Assembly: GCA_963971305.1 (NCBI GenBank)
Contig: OZ020303.1
Location: 41,280,106 to 41,344,105 of the forward strand
From: Arcuatula senhousia
Lineage: Eukaryota > Mollusca > Bivalvia > Mytilida > Mytilidae
Reading direction: 5' to 3'
DNA length: 64,000 bases
Shown: piece by piece, positions 22,401 to 37,400 of the stretch
Position numbering within the stretch: position 1 is the first letter of the stretch
How the letters are laid out: each line of letters starts with the position of its first letter
Made by a program: the position numbers and the translations under genes
Notes under the pieces: generated by a model
Seen by the model: only the letters and a program-made list of their open reading frames with translations
Databases searched by the model: none
What the model was told of the DNA's origin: nothing

Positions 22401-25400
22401 CTCCAATTGATCGATCCCAGAATACATTGCATGGCCGCGTCCATATGGTCTTGTGTATTGGAATAAAATTACGAATATCTTTCTTAATACATCGTTTTCA
22501 GTGCCCAAACTTGGCATGATGCCTACTCTCATTATAATAAATCAAATAAACTATTAACTCAAAAATCGAAAACTTACACTTTAAATTGAAATTCTGGATC
22601 TTGCAAATTTTAATAGAAAATAAAGGGATGTGGAATAATTGTACGCGACACAGCCCACAATTAAGAGGCAATAAATCACAATGGACAACCGCCAGCAGCC
22701 TTCAACGAGGCCATTTCGCGCTGCTCGCGGTTTAAGTTAAAGTTTGTATGTACCCACTCAATCTGATTTTAAGTGTACATTCCTATTGCTGAGATCACAA
22801 GCATACATTGATTACCTTAAATTGGACCTGAATAGACCTTTGGTTCTTCGGGGTTCTTTTTGTATTCTTATTATTCATAAAGGAATTCAGATCATCTGCT
22901 TGAATGGAGAAATCAGGAACAGTAAAAGACTCCAGCAATGCTTCAAAAACTGTAGCGTACTGGTCCTTGAATTTAAATGAATGCATATTTATATAATATC
23001 ATATGATTTTTAATTTTTCTACTATGTATCAGCATGTAAAGTAAGATAATAAACTTGAAAATTTGGCTAAAAGATGCCAGCTACTTGCTTTCACCAATTA
23101 ATAACTATGGCTATGTTTCAGAATTGATCAGAAAATTTAAAATACGACATATCTTTACTATCAAAACTTTGATAAAGTACCAGATATTGAAAACATGATT
23201 CGTTTTTTTTAGTTCACGCTTCAGTACGGCTTTGTCAGTGTGCTCAGATTTGGTTAAATCTTAAATTCTTCTTTAAGAAGGAAGCAAAGATGTATCAATA
23301 TTTTAAATCCGAAACGACAAGAAAAAAAAATCGGTAGACATAAAATCAGCACAAAAACATATAACAAACAAAATTAACATTAATCGAGACATTAAGTGAA
23401 AAAATATTCGAGGGCAAAGTCTTGCTGGTGAATATGTGGTTTAATAAAAATAAATGACCTCCCAAAAGTTTTGAATGACTGTTTAACATTATTTGCCTTG
23501 ATATGAGGTTACCTTTTCATCCAAGTCATAGTTTGTGTTCAATTTGACAACTGATAGTTTTCTTGGTAAATTCTCTAAAAATTCATATTTTTAATTTGCA
23601 TTTCCCACTTTTTTGGCAAGAGAACCTTTGAATATATTTTTTTTAAATACCAGGTGTAACAAATAAAAAAAAGTTTGTTGGTATTTTTCATTTGACAAAG
23701 AAGCAGAGGTACCAATGGGGTATCCGAATGTCAAAAGTCCGAAAGTGCAGAGACAAAACCAGTATACACCAACAAGAACGGGACAAAACCAGACAACATG
23801 TAAAACATGGAAACACAAAACAACTGAACATCAATCAACAACGCGAACTCCTGACCAGTCGAAACAAGGACATGAGAAACGTGACTGAATATTTTATATA
23901 GGTTAAGTCTTTATTCTATACTGTAAATTCTAGAAAAAAACCCAAAACCATCTCTTTGTGTCTATAAGTTATTATGAACTACGTTAACGTTTTTACAGTC
24001 CCTGCATGGTAAAAGCTTCCCAATCTATGGTATATGGGGGATAGGGAATGGGGATGGGGATGGGAATGGTGAATAGTATATGGTATATGGGGAATGGCAT
24101 CGTGTATGGGGTTGTATAATATGAACGTTAAATGGGCAATGGGGATGGTAAATGGTATCTCGAATTTGAAATGGGGAATAGGGATGGTAAATGGAATTTC
24201 GAATTTGATGACTCCATATTTTTAAATAGTAAATTTAGATTGTTAATGAGAATATAAGTTTTAATTTAAACTTTCAACATTTTCAACAAAACGTTATACT
24301 ATTTTATCTTTTAATTCAGTCCATAAGACAGTAGCCTTTTGTATTTATATGAAAATATAAATAATGTTAATTTTAAACAGTAATAATGAAAAAACTTGTT
24401 AAACATACTTTTAAACAGTTTTTTATCTGATAAAAAATATGTTCATTTTAATGCTATTTAAAGATTTTCATTTGATTTTTGTTATTTATTGAAGGAAATC
24501 ATAAGAAGACACTGGCTGATAAAATATAAATAGAATGTGCACAAGTTACCGGAAAATTCAGGATTAAATTAAATGACGTACCTGTATGTTGTTTTTAAAA
24601 AATTACGGCTCAAGATCTCAATGAAAATTGCTTACATTATATTTATGTACTATTAATAATTTTAGAATAAATGAAATACAACTCTTTAAATTAAATATTA
24701 AATAAATAAATAAACAAAAATAAATATTTATATTTGAATATTTCTTTATTAATTGTTTTATAAATATATATATAACTAAGTTAATAAGTAAAATAGATAT
24801 GATTGTCGATAATAAACAATTGCATTGTTGGTATGGGGATAATACATGATGTATTAGGAATGGATTGATAAATGGGGATGGGGATGGTAAATATTGTATG
24901 GGGATAGGGATGGGGATAGTATATGGTGTATGGCGATGGTATATGGTACAATGGTAAATTGGGAGAGAGGGAAGCTTTTACTATACGAGTACTGTATATG
25001 AAAAAAAGATAGTGCTGCAACTCTAATCGAAGACCTAGGGTGTTTAAAATTTTCACACACGCAAAAGTTCAACTTACTCTGATGTGTGAGCATTTTTCAA
25101 GGTAAATATTTTACAAAGAAAATGCAGAATTTTCATATCATTATCGTAATATTTCAAAAATGTTCATGTTTTGTACATATTCATTACCCTTTGCTAGTTT
25201 TACGAATTAGTTTTATAGGAGGCTTATGTCCATAAACATTTCATGTCAAGTCCAGTGAAACAAGCAACAGCCATACACGTATTTGTAGCTTAAACACAAA
25301 CAAAAAATAAAAAATGCTTAATTTTTTCTAGGAAATAAGATAGGGGAACTTTATCTTATAATTTTTTTGATTATAATTTGATTAATAAGAATGTACTTTA

Positions 25401-28400
25401 AATAATATCTCTAGCAAGCCCAGAATTCATACTGATAAAATTGATATAAGTATCAAAGTCAAAATTAATTCAAAGCCTTTAGTATCAAATTCTTAAATTT
25501 ACCTTAGTTTGGATCATATTCATGCGATCTTTTCTCATCATATCAACATATTCAAATACATTGACTTTCCCAGTCTTCAACCCATTTTCATAAAGAGCAT
25601 CTATGGCAACAAAAGTCCCCGTTCTACCGACGCCGGCACTTATAAAAGAAAGTTTACAAAATTGATTCTTTTCAGGGTTTTAAAAATCTAACTGAATTAA
25701 CATTATGTGAAATTAAGTGAGATGGACAACAACAAAAAGATCAATAATTATGCAATATGCATATTGTTTATATAAACGAACTGATTTTTAATAAAATTAA
25801 AGAAAGGCTGTAGAAAACCCCCGAAATAAAAAAAAAAAATAATATAGTTTGAAAATTATGATTAATGTTTAACATTGATTGGTTTAAATCAATAATGAGG
25901 AAACTACCTATGAAGGATTAATCTAAATATTTCTTTTTGTCTATAAAGAAATAACCTTTAAAAATGTGGTTCCAGATGTCTTCACAGGTTACAAAAATTG
26001 TGCCACATTCTTTTAATATATTTCAAAAAGACAACAAAAATTGGTGTCATTTCTTAATTTTTTTTCGTTTACATGTTTTTTCATAAATAATCATATGATA
26101 AGAGGAATATGATTTTTAATTAGTTAAATTAAATTCCCAAATTTGAGCCCAACCCGAGGAATACACAATCCATTGAAAAAAGAATGAAAAAAGCAATCTG
26201 AATGTCAAAGTCCGAAAGGGCATAGACAAAATCAGCAAACGCAAACAAAGACGGGAAAAAACCCACAGAATCACAAAAACAACTGAAGATCAATTAACAG
26301 CACGAACTCAGTTGTTCGAGAGTGAGCTCAGGTGTCTGGAAGAGTAAACGGTTCCTGCCTGCTATTGCACACCCTTTGCACTGCTAATTTTCAATTCAGC
26401 GTGTCAAATCCGATCAAAGAAGACAAAACCCGATGACAAATTAAACCAACATTTGCACTCATTCGAGTGATGAAAAAATTCATATTTGTCTACTGTAAAA
26501 TTTCTTGAGTGAAGACAGCAACCGTGGAGCAACATAACCCTGTGTTTACATTTTTGTGTCAAATATGACGCTCTGCCAAGGAAATTGAAAGCGGTATGTT
26601 TTATTCCATACTTTTATCTTAAGCATCTAATTGGTATTGAAACAAAATTGATTTATAGAATAATAAAACGATTAAATAAAATTTCAAAAGTTTTGATCGG
26701 TAAATATTTTGTTTAGATAATGTTCTTCAATGTTCTTATAAAATACCATACTTCTGCCATGAATATGAAACTACATGTTCATTGATTTGCATCAGTAAAG
26801 TTGTACCTGCAATGGACAACTAAAGGTCCACCAAGGATTCGATCAACATGTTTAACTTTTCTGTAGAAATGAATAAGATTTATTTTATCTGGTACACCAT
26901 GGTCTGGCCAATCAAGAAAACTAAAATGGTGGATAGTTCTGTCATTTGTACTCTAAAAAAGATTTTAATTTATTTTATTGTTAAGTAAATCAGTCAAATG
27001 ATGACACTTTTCAATAAAAGTACCAAGAAATTAACGTACAGCATTGACTTAGGTTAACTATGCTGGAGACAGATCCCGTATTTCACTAATGAAAATTCAA
27101 AATAAAACAAATACAAATCTCAAAACACAATTTACTATTTTTAGGTAAGATAAAGTTATAAAATGAAAGTATAACTTACTCCTTTCTTGCAGATATTTAT
27201 AGTCCTGTGGCAATAAACAGAAAGGTCTGATTCTGTAACCAATGTTACTTTGTAATGATCTGTTACCAGAGGTTCCTCCATTGATTTTGGCCAGTACTGG
27301 TAGCACTTTTTCTTGAAAAAAAATAACTTAACAATAACTATACACGATTAAACTTGCTTTTTGATTCATCTTTTTGTTTTGTATATCGACAGAATTTTAA
27401 AGGACATTCAACCGAACAGTGATTAAAAAAGAAAGCAAAGAAGCCACGATAGAACTGTAAAAAGATTATAATTATTATTTGATTATTATTAGAATTAAGC
27501 ATTTGATTGAAAGAACATATTTTTTTTTACCTCTAATGTCATTCCCTGGCTGCTAAATATTAAGAAAATATTGCAATGGATAGAAAAGGCTATATATTCT
27601 GTGTATACCTTTCCATTTTCCTCAAGTTTTGTTACCATCACTATGATATCAACATTTTCTTGCCATATCATCTGCCAAAAGTCCTTTACTGTACCTTGTT
27701 TAGGACCTAAAATGTTTGATAGGAAATAATAAAGAAGCTTGGGAAGTTGTTTTTTTTATCTAAATTTAAAGTCTTCTAAAAAATCAATTTTTTATTTCAT
27801 TTATTTAGATTGGTGTTATTGACCCATAGTATACTGTGAAAAATATCAGTTGATTCTGACAATGTTTTAATGAAATACGTCTATTTTTTATTAAATTTTG
27901 TAGTAGATAAAAAATGGAAAAGGGTACCTTTTTATATTGTTTAATATATGATGTTGTCATTACCAAAACGTGAAGTCTAAAACGCGAGGTAAAGTAAAGA
28001 AGATTTATATTCTTTAATGAATTGGGAATCTGTTTTTAAAGTATCGCAATTTGTTTACTCAATAGGTTATTATAGATGTCACAGACCCTATCTTTTGTTC
28101 AAGAAATTTTGGTTTTTCATAGAAAAGGAAGGGTTAAAATACAAGCTAAGCAATCAGACACATATCTATTAGTTTTGTAAAACCCTGGATGTACCTTGAG
28201 TCGCAATATATGCTTTCTCTTTTGTGCAGCTCTGTAAGAAAAACGAAAACATTTTTAAAGTATTTTAATACATTCTAAAACACAAGTTATCAAAACTATT
28301 CAAAAACTTTTTTTTGATGTATACACGTATGAAGTTATCTAATATTTAGTAGATAATTCAAACACGAGAAAAAACAATCATACTAATAGGTTTTCAATCA

Positions 28401-31400
28401 TTCAAATTCTGATTCGAATTATACAATATCCCGGTTCTCCCTAAAACAATATTTTTTATAGTTTATTAAGTTTAAAAAAAATCTTATAAGCTGGCTTCAA
28501 TTTACTTTATTTTGAACTATACATCTTATTTTGAGCTTTCAAGAACAATCATTATAAGTAAATAACAACTTACATCAAGGTAGCTTGCGTTAATATAATC
28601 TGAATCTGACGGCTTTTTAAGTATTACTCTCGAGTGGTCATCTAGTCAACGAAGAAAAAAAACCAGAAATTAAACAAAGAAGTACCAATGTAGCAATCAA
28701 ATGTCTGAAGTCAAACTGTTCATTGAGGTTACCTTGATACAACAATATACAAAAATGATACTCGCAACTTTCATCTTTAATCTGTTTTTATTGACAAATC
28801 AACGCATCTTAAACTTTTTATGTTAAAAAATAAGCTTTTGTTCAACACTTTGTTACATCAGTTTGGGTTTAAATTAATTTGTTTAGTATTTGAGGTCTTG
28901 GTTCGTTCCTTGTACTCATGGTATCAAACTGTCAATTAGTCTTTAACAATATCAAAGCTTTTACTGTTTCAATCTGCTAAATATGAAAAGTCATTTCTAT
29001 ACACTTTTAATAATTGCCCGAACAGTACATACATGGCCATGTTGTTAAAAACCTGTTTTTTATTTTGTTTTCTTCTTTCGAGCCTTCAGCATGTGGTAGG
29101 AGTAAACCCTTTGGTAAACTCTAAAAATAATTAAAATAATCAGAAATATGTTAAAGCAAAATGTCTACGAAAAGTAAAATTAGATAAAAACAGAACAATT
29201 GTCAACAGACGGTTTGGTTTGTCTATTGTTAAACACTTCAACATTAGAGATAGAGTTTAGGTACCCTTTCAATAATGGAATAACAATTTCAACTGTATGA
29301 ATTTTTATATATCTTTTTCATAAATTCATATTCATGAGCTCTAGTCCCACCTTAAGCATGCGCATTATATTCAATTTTGTATATATAAACGTGAGAGGTT
29401 TAAGCTCGTAAATGAATCTACTTTAAGACAAAAGGACAATTATTACACTTAAGTAATGAAAATAATTAGAATAGTTAACATTGTTTGTTTTGAATTGCCA
29501 CTATATCAATGACTTCGAAAACAAAACATTAGAGATCCCAGTTGTGGCCGTATAAAAATCATCAAAAATATATCTTTTGTAACGACGGTAAACACATAAT
29601 AAATCAACTTGCAAAAACAAATAAACCAAGTTTAAGACAAATCCCTTTTACACTAAGATAATGAAACTTCCATATTAGGAATTTTAAATCAGAAAACAAC
29701 TTACTTCAAATTCTTTTTCGAATAGATCTCTTTTCCTTTTCTCGTCTATAACTGATTGTATGTCACTAATAGCGATATCGTGTCCACTTTCCTTCGTGTT
29801 TCCATAGATACAGGATTCATCTGCGTTTCCTTCATCAGAATCCTCATCTGAAATTGAGGCTTGAATGTTTGATAGAGAAACTGGGTCAACATTGGCATAA
29901 TCATTCCGACCTTCGACTGGTTTGAGCTTTTTTTCACTGCCATCTAAAGACAAGAAAAAAAAACAAACGTAAAATATCCTTTTATTCTGAATTTAGGTCT
30001 TGAAGAAGCATCACTAAAGTCAAGGAAAATAAAGCAATGCATTTTGAAGCCACACAACCAGATCACACTACGCATCATGGAGGTAAAGCACACACAAGGA
30101 TACATTACTTGTAACAGAAACCATCAATGCAAACTTTGAAACTTACTTTTATCATTTGTATTTTCTCTGTATTTTGATTCTTTTCTTGCCGATTTTCGTC
30201 TGAAATAAAATTGAATCTATATAAAACGCAACACAAACCATGTAATAATTTTGGCGTATAGAGTCCCTACATGTTCGTGCACGAAAACGGTGCGGGATAT
30301 TACAAATCTGAATAAGAACGCATGTAGGATGTTTAACAAGTATTTCATTGAAAACATAATAAATCGGACCATAAGTGAATAAAGGTAATAACAAAACTAC
30401 CGAACTTGAATGATCAATCTCATAGTCCTGAGAAAATGACAAGAACGAATCAGTCATACCGGAGAATTGGTGGATCGCAATGGTCCTGACTTGGTACAGG
30501 CATTTCAAACGAAATGGTGGGTTAAACCAGGTTTTATGGCGCCAAACCTCCCTCTTCCATTGCGATCTTAGGATCCGGTAATGACCATAGAACACAACAT
30601 AGTTGTGAGACACAATAGGGATATTGAGGTGATCATCTCAGTACAGCAGACCAGTCAAACACTAATTAAAACAATTAAGTATCATATCTTTTAAGTCAAT
30701 TTTGAACTTTTCTACTAGTGGCTGATAACGAAGAAAGAATTTTTTTAGGGGTCGTATGAGACGTATTTTCTTATAACCCTGCTCCAAAAGTCGGTCACGA
30801 AGAAATCGGTGTCTGGTCAAAAAATCTGTGAAATGTGTGCAAGCTCTGGCATATCGAATAAGTTGTGAAATATAAACACCGTATGCAGGTAGGTATATTG
30901 TTCTGTAGATTAGGAAAATTAATAATTTGAAAATTAAAATCGTCTCGTTTATCGTAAATTTTTGTACTGAGATGACCACCTGGGTCAAATTCGAGGTGCA
31001 AATCCAAGAAAGACGTGAAGCAATTTGATTCGGTGGTCTCTTTAATCTCCAATTCTGGAGGATATATTGAAGGAATCCATCTACCAAATGAAGTGTTATT
31101 GACAGAAAGGACATCATCAATATATCTGAATGTAAGATTAAATGACCTTGCCTCTTTCATCTTCTTGTTCTTTACGAGTCCCTGAAGAAATTCAGTCTCG
31201 TAAGAGTATAAAAACAAATCGGCGAGGAGAGGAGCACAGTTTGTGCCCATTGGAATGCCGATTTGTTGTTGAAAAATCTCTCCTCCGAAGGTGACAAATA
31301 TGTTGTCAATGCGGAAATCTACAATAAATTTGAACCCCCGGTAAAATAGGCCGAGAAAGTTATACTGTTCACTGTGCGAATAAAGCAACTCCAGGTAAAA

Positions 31401-34400
31401 TCGGCCGAAGGAGTCATACTTCTCATTGCAAAGTAGAACAAATAAACTTTGTAAATTCTAAATGAACGTTCATAATTTGTCTCGAACATATATGTCTCAA
31501 TGCACTTTCACTTAAGGTTCTAAAAACAAAAGTAAATCATATTTTTTATAAGCATTAAATTACAATTACACTAAGGACACTACGGATTCTAGGAAGTCTG
31601 CTTCATATTAAGATCAACATCTTGAAATTGACTCTCAATCAAGGAAAACTTTCAACAAAACTACATGACAAATGTGATAACTTCAACTTTCCAATCGTTA
31701 ACTTTCTCTCCTTGTGTAGCAACATTCCGTCCGCTCCAGCTTATGGAGTTTACGTATCTCAATTGATTCATTATTTTAATACGTGCGGGACTTACATCGA
31801 TTTCCTTAGCAGAGCGTCACGTCTAACGCAAAAATTGCTCGGGTTATATTGCTCCTCGGTTGCTGTCTTCCCTCAAGAAATTTTACGGAAGATATCATGC
31901 ACTAAGAGACAAATATTGGATTTCGATCTCTCAGATGAGTGCAGATGTTGGTTTGTCATAGGATTTTGTTTTGTCTTCCTTTACCGGATTTGACACGCTG
32001 ATTTGACTGTTGGCAACGCGACGGGTGTGCTATAGCAAGCAAGAACTGCTTACTCTTTCGGAGCACATGAGTTCACTCTCGTTTCGACTTGAGTTCGCGT
32101 TGTTGATTGATATTCAGCTATTTTTTTGTTTCCGTGTTTTACATGTTGTCTGTTTTTGTCCCGTTCTTGTTGGTGTTTATTGTTTTGTCTCTACCTTATC
32201 GGACTTTTGACAATCGAACCTCCCATTGGTACCTCTGCTTCTTGACAAAAACCGATGCCATTCATTGAACACAGAATATAACTTTAAACGACACATAAGA
32301 GTAAGAATTTTGCACCTTTTTCTTAAGAAATGGCTTTTCCAAATAATTTTATGTGTTTATCAACTGATTATTTTTTCTACAATTATATTAGAGAACAAAT
32401 GTCAATTCAAATAATCACAAGAAGCAAATAGTTGAGCAAGCACATTCGTTGATATCCCCATTTAATAATCGTCATGATGTCATAATAATGTTTAATGATA
32501 TATGAGAGTTAAAGTGATGTTTTGCTTGGAATATGGAAGTGTTTAACTAATTCAGTAACTTTAGTGTCAGAAAGCACGTATATTTACCTTATAATGAAAA
32601 CAATTACTATAACAACTATAATTGTGATTGATGCGCCTCCTATTCCACCTCCAATCGCTCCAGGATTTGGAGATTTAGGACTAGCCGTTTTTTTCGATAG
32701 TGACAAATCTGAAAATCAAAAACACAAAATAGAATTCCATTGATAAAAAAAAGACAATTTTAATTGCAATGTTTTTAAAGTTTTCAAAGTCTATCCACTC
32801 TTAATATTTTAGTCATAATTAGGACAAAGATGGTAGAAATATACTCAACCCTTTTAACAAAAACATGTTTTGGGCTGTTAGGAAAAGGGAATTGATAAAT
32901 AAGTACTGCGAAAAGGTCATTTAGTAGATTTTATGAAAAAGTATGATAACAAAAACCTGTAATCATGCTGGGGTAAATAAAAAAAGGTTTTGAATAAATA
33001 TCAAACTATTAACTTGAGATTGTGCTATTTTAAAAAAGCCGTCTGTTGAAAAGAATTCCAACATCAAAAATACCAAAACCACGTTTATTGCATACTTCCA
33101 TGACTGTGTTTCTACGCAACTTTATAGTTTGTTAGAAATGCATGTTATAAAAATCGTTACATCTGGCCTCGGCGCCACAAAAAAAATTTCTTAAGTCTGA
33201 GAATATTCTCAACTCCAAAAGTAAATACACTGATTTGAGAATATTCTCTGACTTAAATGTTGTTTTTTTTTATTATTTTGTGGCGCCTGGGCCTGATATT
33301 ACCTTGAAATTGACATCTGATGCCATCATAACCCTCTATGCATCCATCTGTACAGTTTCCTTCTAATCGTTCACAAGATGTATTGTTACAAGTATCACAT
33401 GATTTTGCACAGTTAATGCCATATTGTCCATGTAAACATTCTGGTTACAAAACAACTTATAATTATTTAAAAAAAACAACATAGGATACTTTTCTTTCAT
33501 GTCGAAAACGCAATCTATTCAAAAATGTGAAACATATTCTATTATGTTTTCTTTGAATTAGTTTCTTTTGATATCTTTTGGTATTGCTTTTGTACTTTTA
33601 TCATATTTATATACATGATATATAAAAAAGTTTGTGGTTTGATTCACACATTTTTTTGGGCTTGCATTTGAGTGTTGCAAAACGAAAGTAATAAAATTCT
33701 AAACGTTATATTTTGAATTTCATTTTCAGAAAACATATAACTACCAAGTAAAGAGAATAATGCTTAATATTGGATAATTTTCAATTTATGATTAAAACCC
33801 TCTGAATGCGATAGAAAAGACAAAAGATTTATACGATGGTTATTTTGACTTTCGATCTTTGAAACGATTATACGGGTTTTGAAGTTCTTGGCATATTAAG
33901 CAAATGTATGAGTTGAATGGTATACCTTGACTACAAGTATCTGACATCCAGCCTTCTTTGCATTGTCCATTTTGGCAAATCCCAGATGGTTTGTCACAAA
34001 AGTCCACCAAACAATTGCATACTTTTGTACAATCATCAAAGAATCCGTCATCACAAGCTGAAAGTCAAAGTCTAATTTGTAGGTATTGTTATAATGGTAG
34101 CAAAATCAAGGTACTAAAGCGGCATAAAAACAATTATTGGTTATGTTGTATTAATATATTTCAAGGAGTAATCTCTCATCAGCAGCTTTTGAATCAAAAC
34201 AATGGAAAGTTAAAAAACATAAGAGTCGAAGGAGAAGTACTCATATCCAAAAAGTTCGAACAGGAAAGCAGCGTACACGTAATTGCATTTGAGATATATA
34301 CTTATTAAATGAACAATTTAAAGTTAAAAGAAAACTTTCAAACAAAAATGTTTTAAATGTAAACAGTACATTTCTTAGAGTCTATAGAAACTCTAATTAT

Positions 34401-37400
34401 TCAACCCAACTTTCACTGTAAAAGAAAATGAAATAAAACTTGATTTTAAAAAATATGCAAGTGCAAACAACTGGTGTATGGTCCGTCAATTTTAATAATA
34501 TGTAACGCTGACCACTGACGAGACCACCTGGCGGTTATAAAATAGAGGTCAAAACTCCAAATATTAAACTTAAAAAATAAAATAGTATGGTTTTTACACA
34601 TGCATATATTGTAATTTATTTTAAATGGATGTGCTTGTATCAACTCGGGTCAGATTTTGCGATTTAATTTATACAACACTGATACCCTAAGAGCCAAATA
34701 CAACACATGGGATAACAATCGATATCATGCATAAAGATAAAATCTACAATATTTGTACTCATAAAAAGTATCATTTCTTACTAAAAACTACTAGTTACAG
34801 GCACCAAATATGCAAATTACTAATAATTCTTGTTTTCTTTATCATAAAAAATAACAAATTGATGCAACAAAATCTTCCATATACTAGAGTGTTCCTATCA
34901 AAGCCTCAATGCGTGTTATATAAATTAAGTACTTTTAGGATCTCTGAGAGTAAATATTGACTTAATTGACTACATAGAAGGTAATGAGATGTGGAATAAG
35001 TACAAATGTATACGTGACACTGTCTGCTGTGGCATAAAGCATAAAACTAATAGTTTAAAAAAGGCAGAGAAATATCGAAGAGAAATTTGAATAAAATTAC
35101 CAATGTCACATTTTTCATTTTCTTGCTTCCAACCAGGACTACATCCAGTTGTATTTGTACACACTCCCTTCTCTGGATCACATTCGTTTGATATACATCC
35201 GTCACATCTTTCTTTACAATTTGTTCCAAAATATCCCGTTTTGCATCCTTAAAGTATATACATGTATATAAATAGTAACACTTTTGTTATTCTTTGTCAA
35301 TAAAACAGGTAAATAAAATACATAAAAGCATGATTTTGGTCATATAATGCTGCATGGTACATGTATTTGTTTTCTTATTAACAGAATAACATATGAAAAT
35401 AAAGGTTGAAAATGTAGTTGAAATTAAGTTTAAAGCGAAATGAACATCTACAAAATGTAATATTGGACTATAATTTATTTGAATTATTTAATACTAACTT
35501 GAAGAACAACTTGTTCCCTCCCATCCAGCTTGACATCCACCAGGAGGACATGTTCCGTCAATAAAGTTACAATCTTCCTGATTTTCCATACAATAACAGG
35601 TTTTGCTACAATTTGGTCCAAACTGTGGAGGCTGACATTCTACATATGAATTATTAATTTTATAGTTGGTATTGCCACCATTTATTTTGAAATGTATGTA
35701 ACAAGACAGGACCATTGCGATCTTCAATTTTTTCGGTATATGTATGTCTTCCATTTTTTTTGTCTTTTCTCTTGGACATTGAGATTGATCCTCCAAATTT
35801 GGTAATTTTGTTATTACCTTTAATCATACAATATTAATACAATATATGTCAATATATCAAAAATGTACATAAACCTTCAATATCGGTTTGTCGTTATTAA
35901 ACTGATGAAAGCGATATTAAATTATTGTGACTTTTCAAAAAAATAAATACAACGAAGTTCTATAATCAAGTATTTTTGTCATCAACGAACTTAAGATTTT
36001 ACCAATTTCACAAAATTTTCCATGATATCCATCTTTGCATCCAAATGTACATTTTCCAGACTCTGGATCACAAGGACCATTGCATTTCTCTGGGCAGTTG
36101 GATTCACATAAATATCCATAAAATCCTGGTAAACACCCTAAAAAGTTTTGTTCAAATAGCATTTATTTCCTCGACTGAGTAACCTGGCTGCATGACAAAC
36201 TTTTATTGTAGGAAATACAGCAGGACTTCATTAGTTTAAAAAGTTTGACATCTTTTTGTTTTTAGTATTTCTTGCGATACGATCAGTTGTGTTTACCTTT
36301 TTGACATCCATCATATGATTAATTGATTAAAACCTGTTTGGTAATCTGATATAATTGTGTTCAGTGATGTGCTTGGAAAAATATCACAAACAATTGAGTT
36401 CAGAGCCTGGGAGTCTCCCAACATAATTTTTATTACCGCAACGTTATCATCGTTATTATCCCAGCGCTAGCAAAAGTGCGGGGATAATGTTTTGCCCTTT
36501 GATGTACGAATGTCAAGGATAATCTCTGTAACCACTCGGAGTAGATATATGAAACATGGGTAATTGATTGCATTGTGGGTGGGGACTGTGCCGAAGGTTT
36601 CGGAATTTTGATAATGTCACTAGGGGCTGGGCGGCATAGGTAGCCTAAGGTCAAATTCCTTCGTCACGCAACTCCTTAGGTTATTTGGTAATATAGAACT
36701 GAAACTTGACTCAGTAGTTGCACTATGGATGTAGATTCTGCCGAAGGTTTCGGAATTTTGATAATGCCCTTAGGGACTTGACTGCATATGTAGCATAAAG
36801 GCACATTATTCCTTCGTAACACAAGTCCTCCGAGGTTATTAGGAATACAGAACTGAAACTTGGTTCAGTAGTTGCACTATGAATGTAGATTCTGCCGAAG
36901 GTTTCGTAGTTTTGATAATGCCTCTAGGGTCTGGACTGAATAGGTAGCCTAAGGGCACATTATTCCTTCGTCACGCAACTCCTCCTAGGTTATTTGAAAT
37001 ACGGAACTGAAACTTGGTTCAATAGTTGCACAATAGATGTAAATTCTGCTGCAGGTTTCGGATTTTTGATAATGCCCTTAAGGGCTGGGCTGCATAGTTA
37101 TCCTAAAGGCACATGATTTCTTCGTCATGCAACTCCTCCCAGGTTATTTGGAATACAGAACTGAAACTTGACCCAAAAGTTGCAATACTGATGTAAATTC
37201 TGACGAAGGTTTCGGCAATTTGATAATGTCCCTAGGGGCTGGGCTGCATAGGTAGCTTAAGGGCACATTCCTTGGCCACGCAACTTATCACAGGTTATTT
37301 GAAATACGGAACTGAAAATTGTCTAAAGAGTTGAACTTTGGATGTAGATTCTGCCGAAGATTTCGGAATTTTGGTAATGCCCCTAGGGACTTGGCTGCAT

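Noticed and set aside
22795..22986. Independent small gene starting at ATG 22986
   Set aside because: The conserved [10 protein letters not shown] start follows a splice acceptor and the segment fits exactly as exon 21 of the phosphatase.
30152..30613. 153-codon minus-strand ORF
   Set aside because: It is the 3' untranslated region of Naiad copy D read through; other family-2 copies do not keep the frame.
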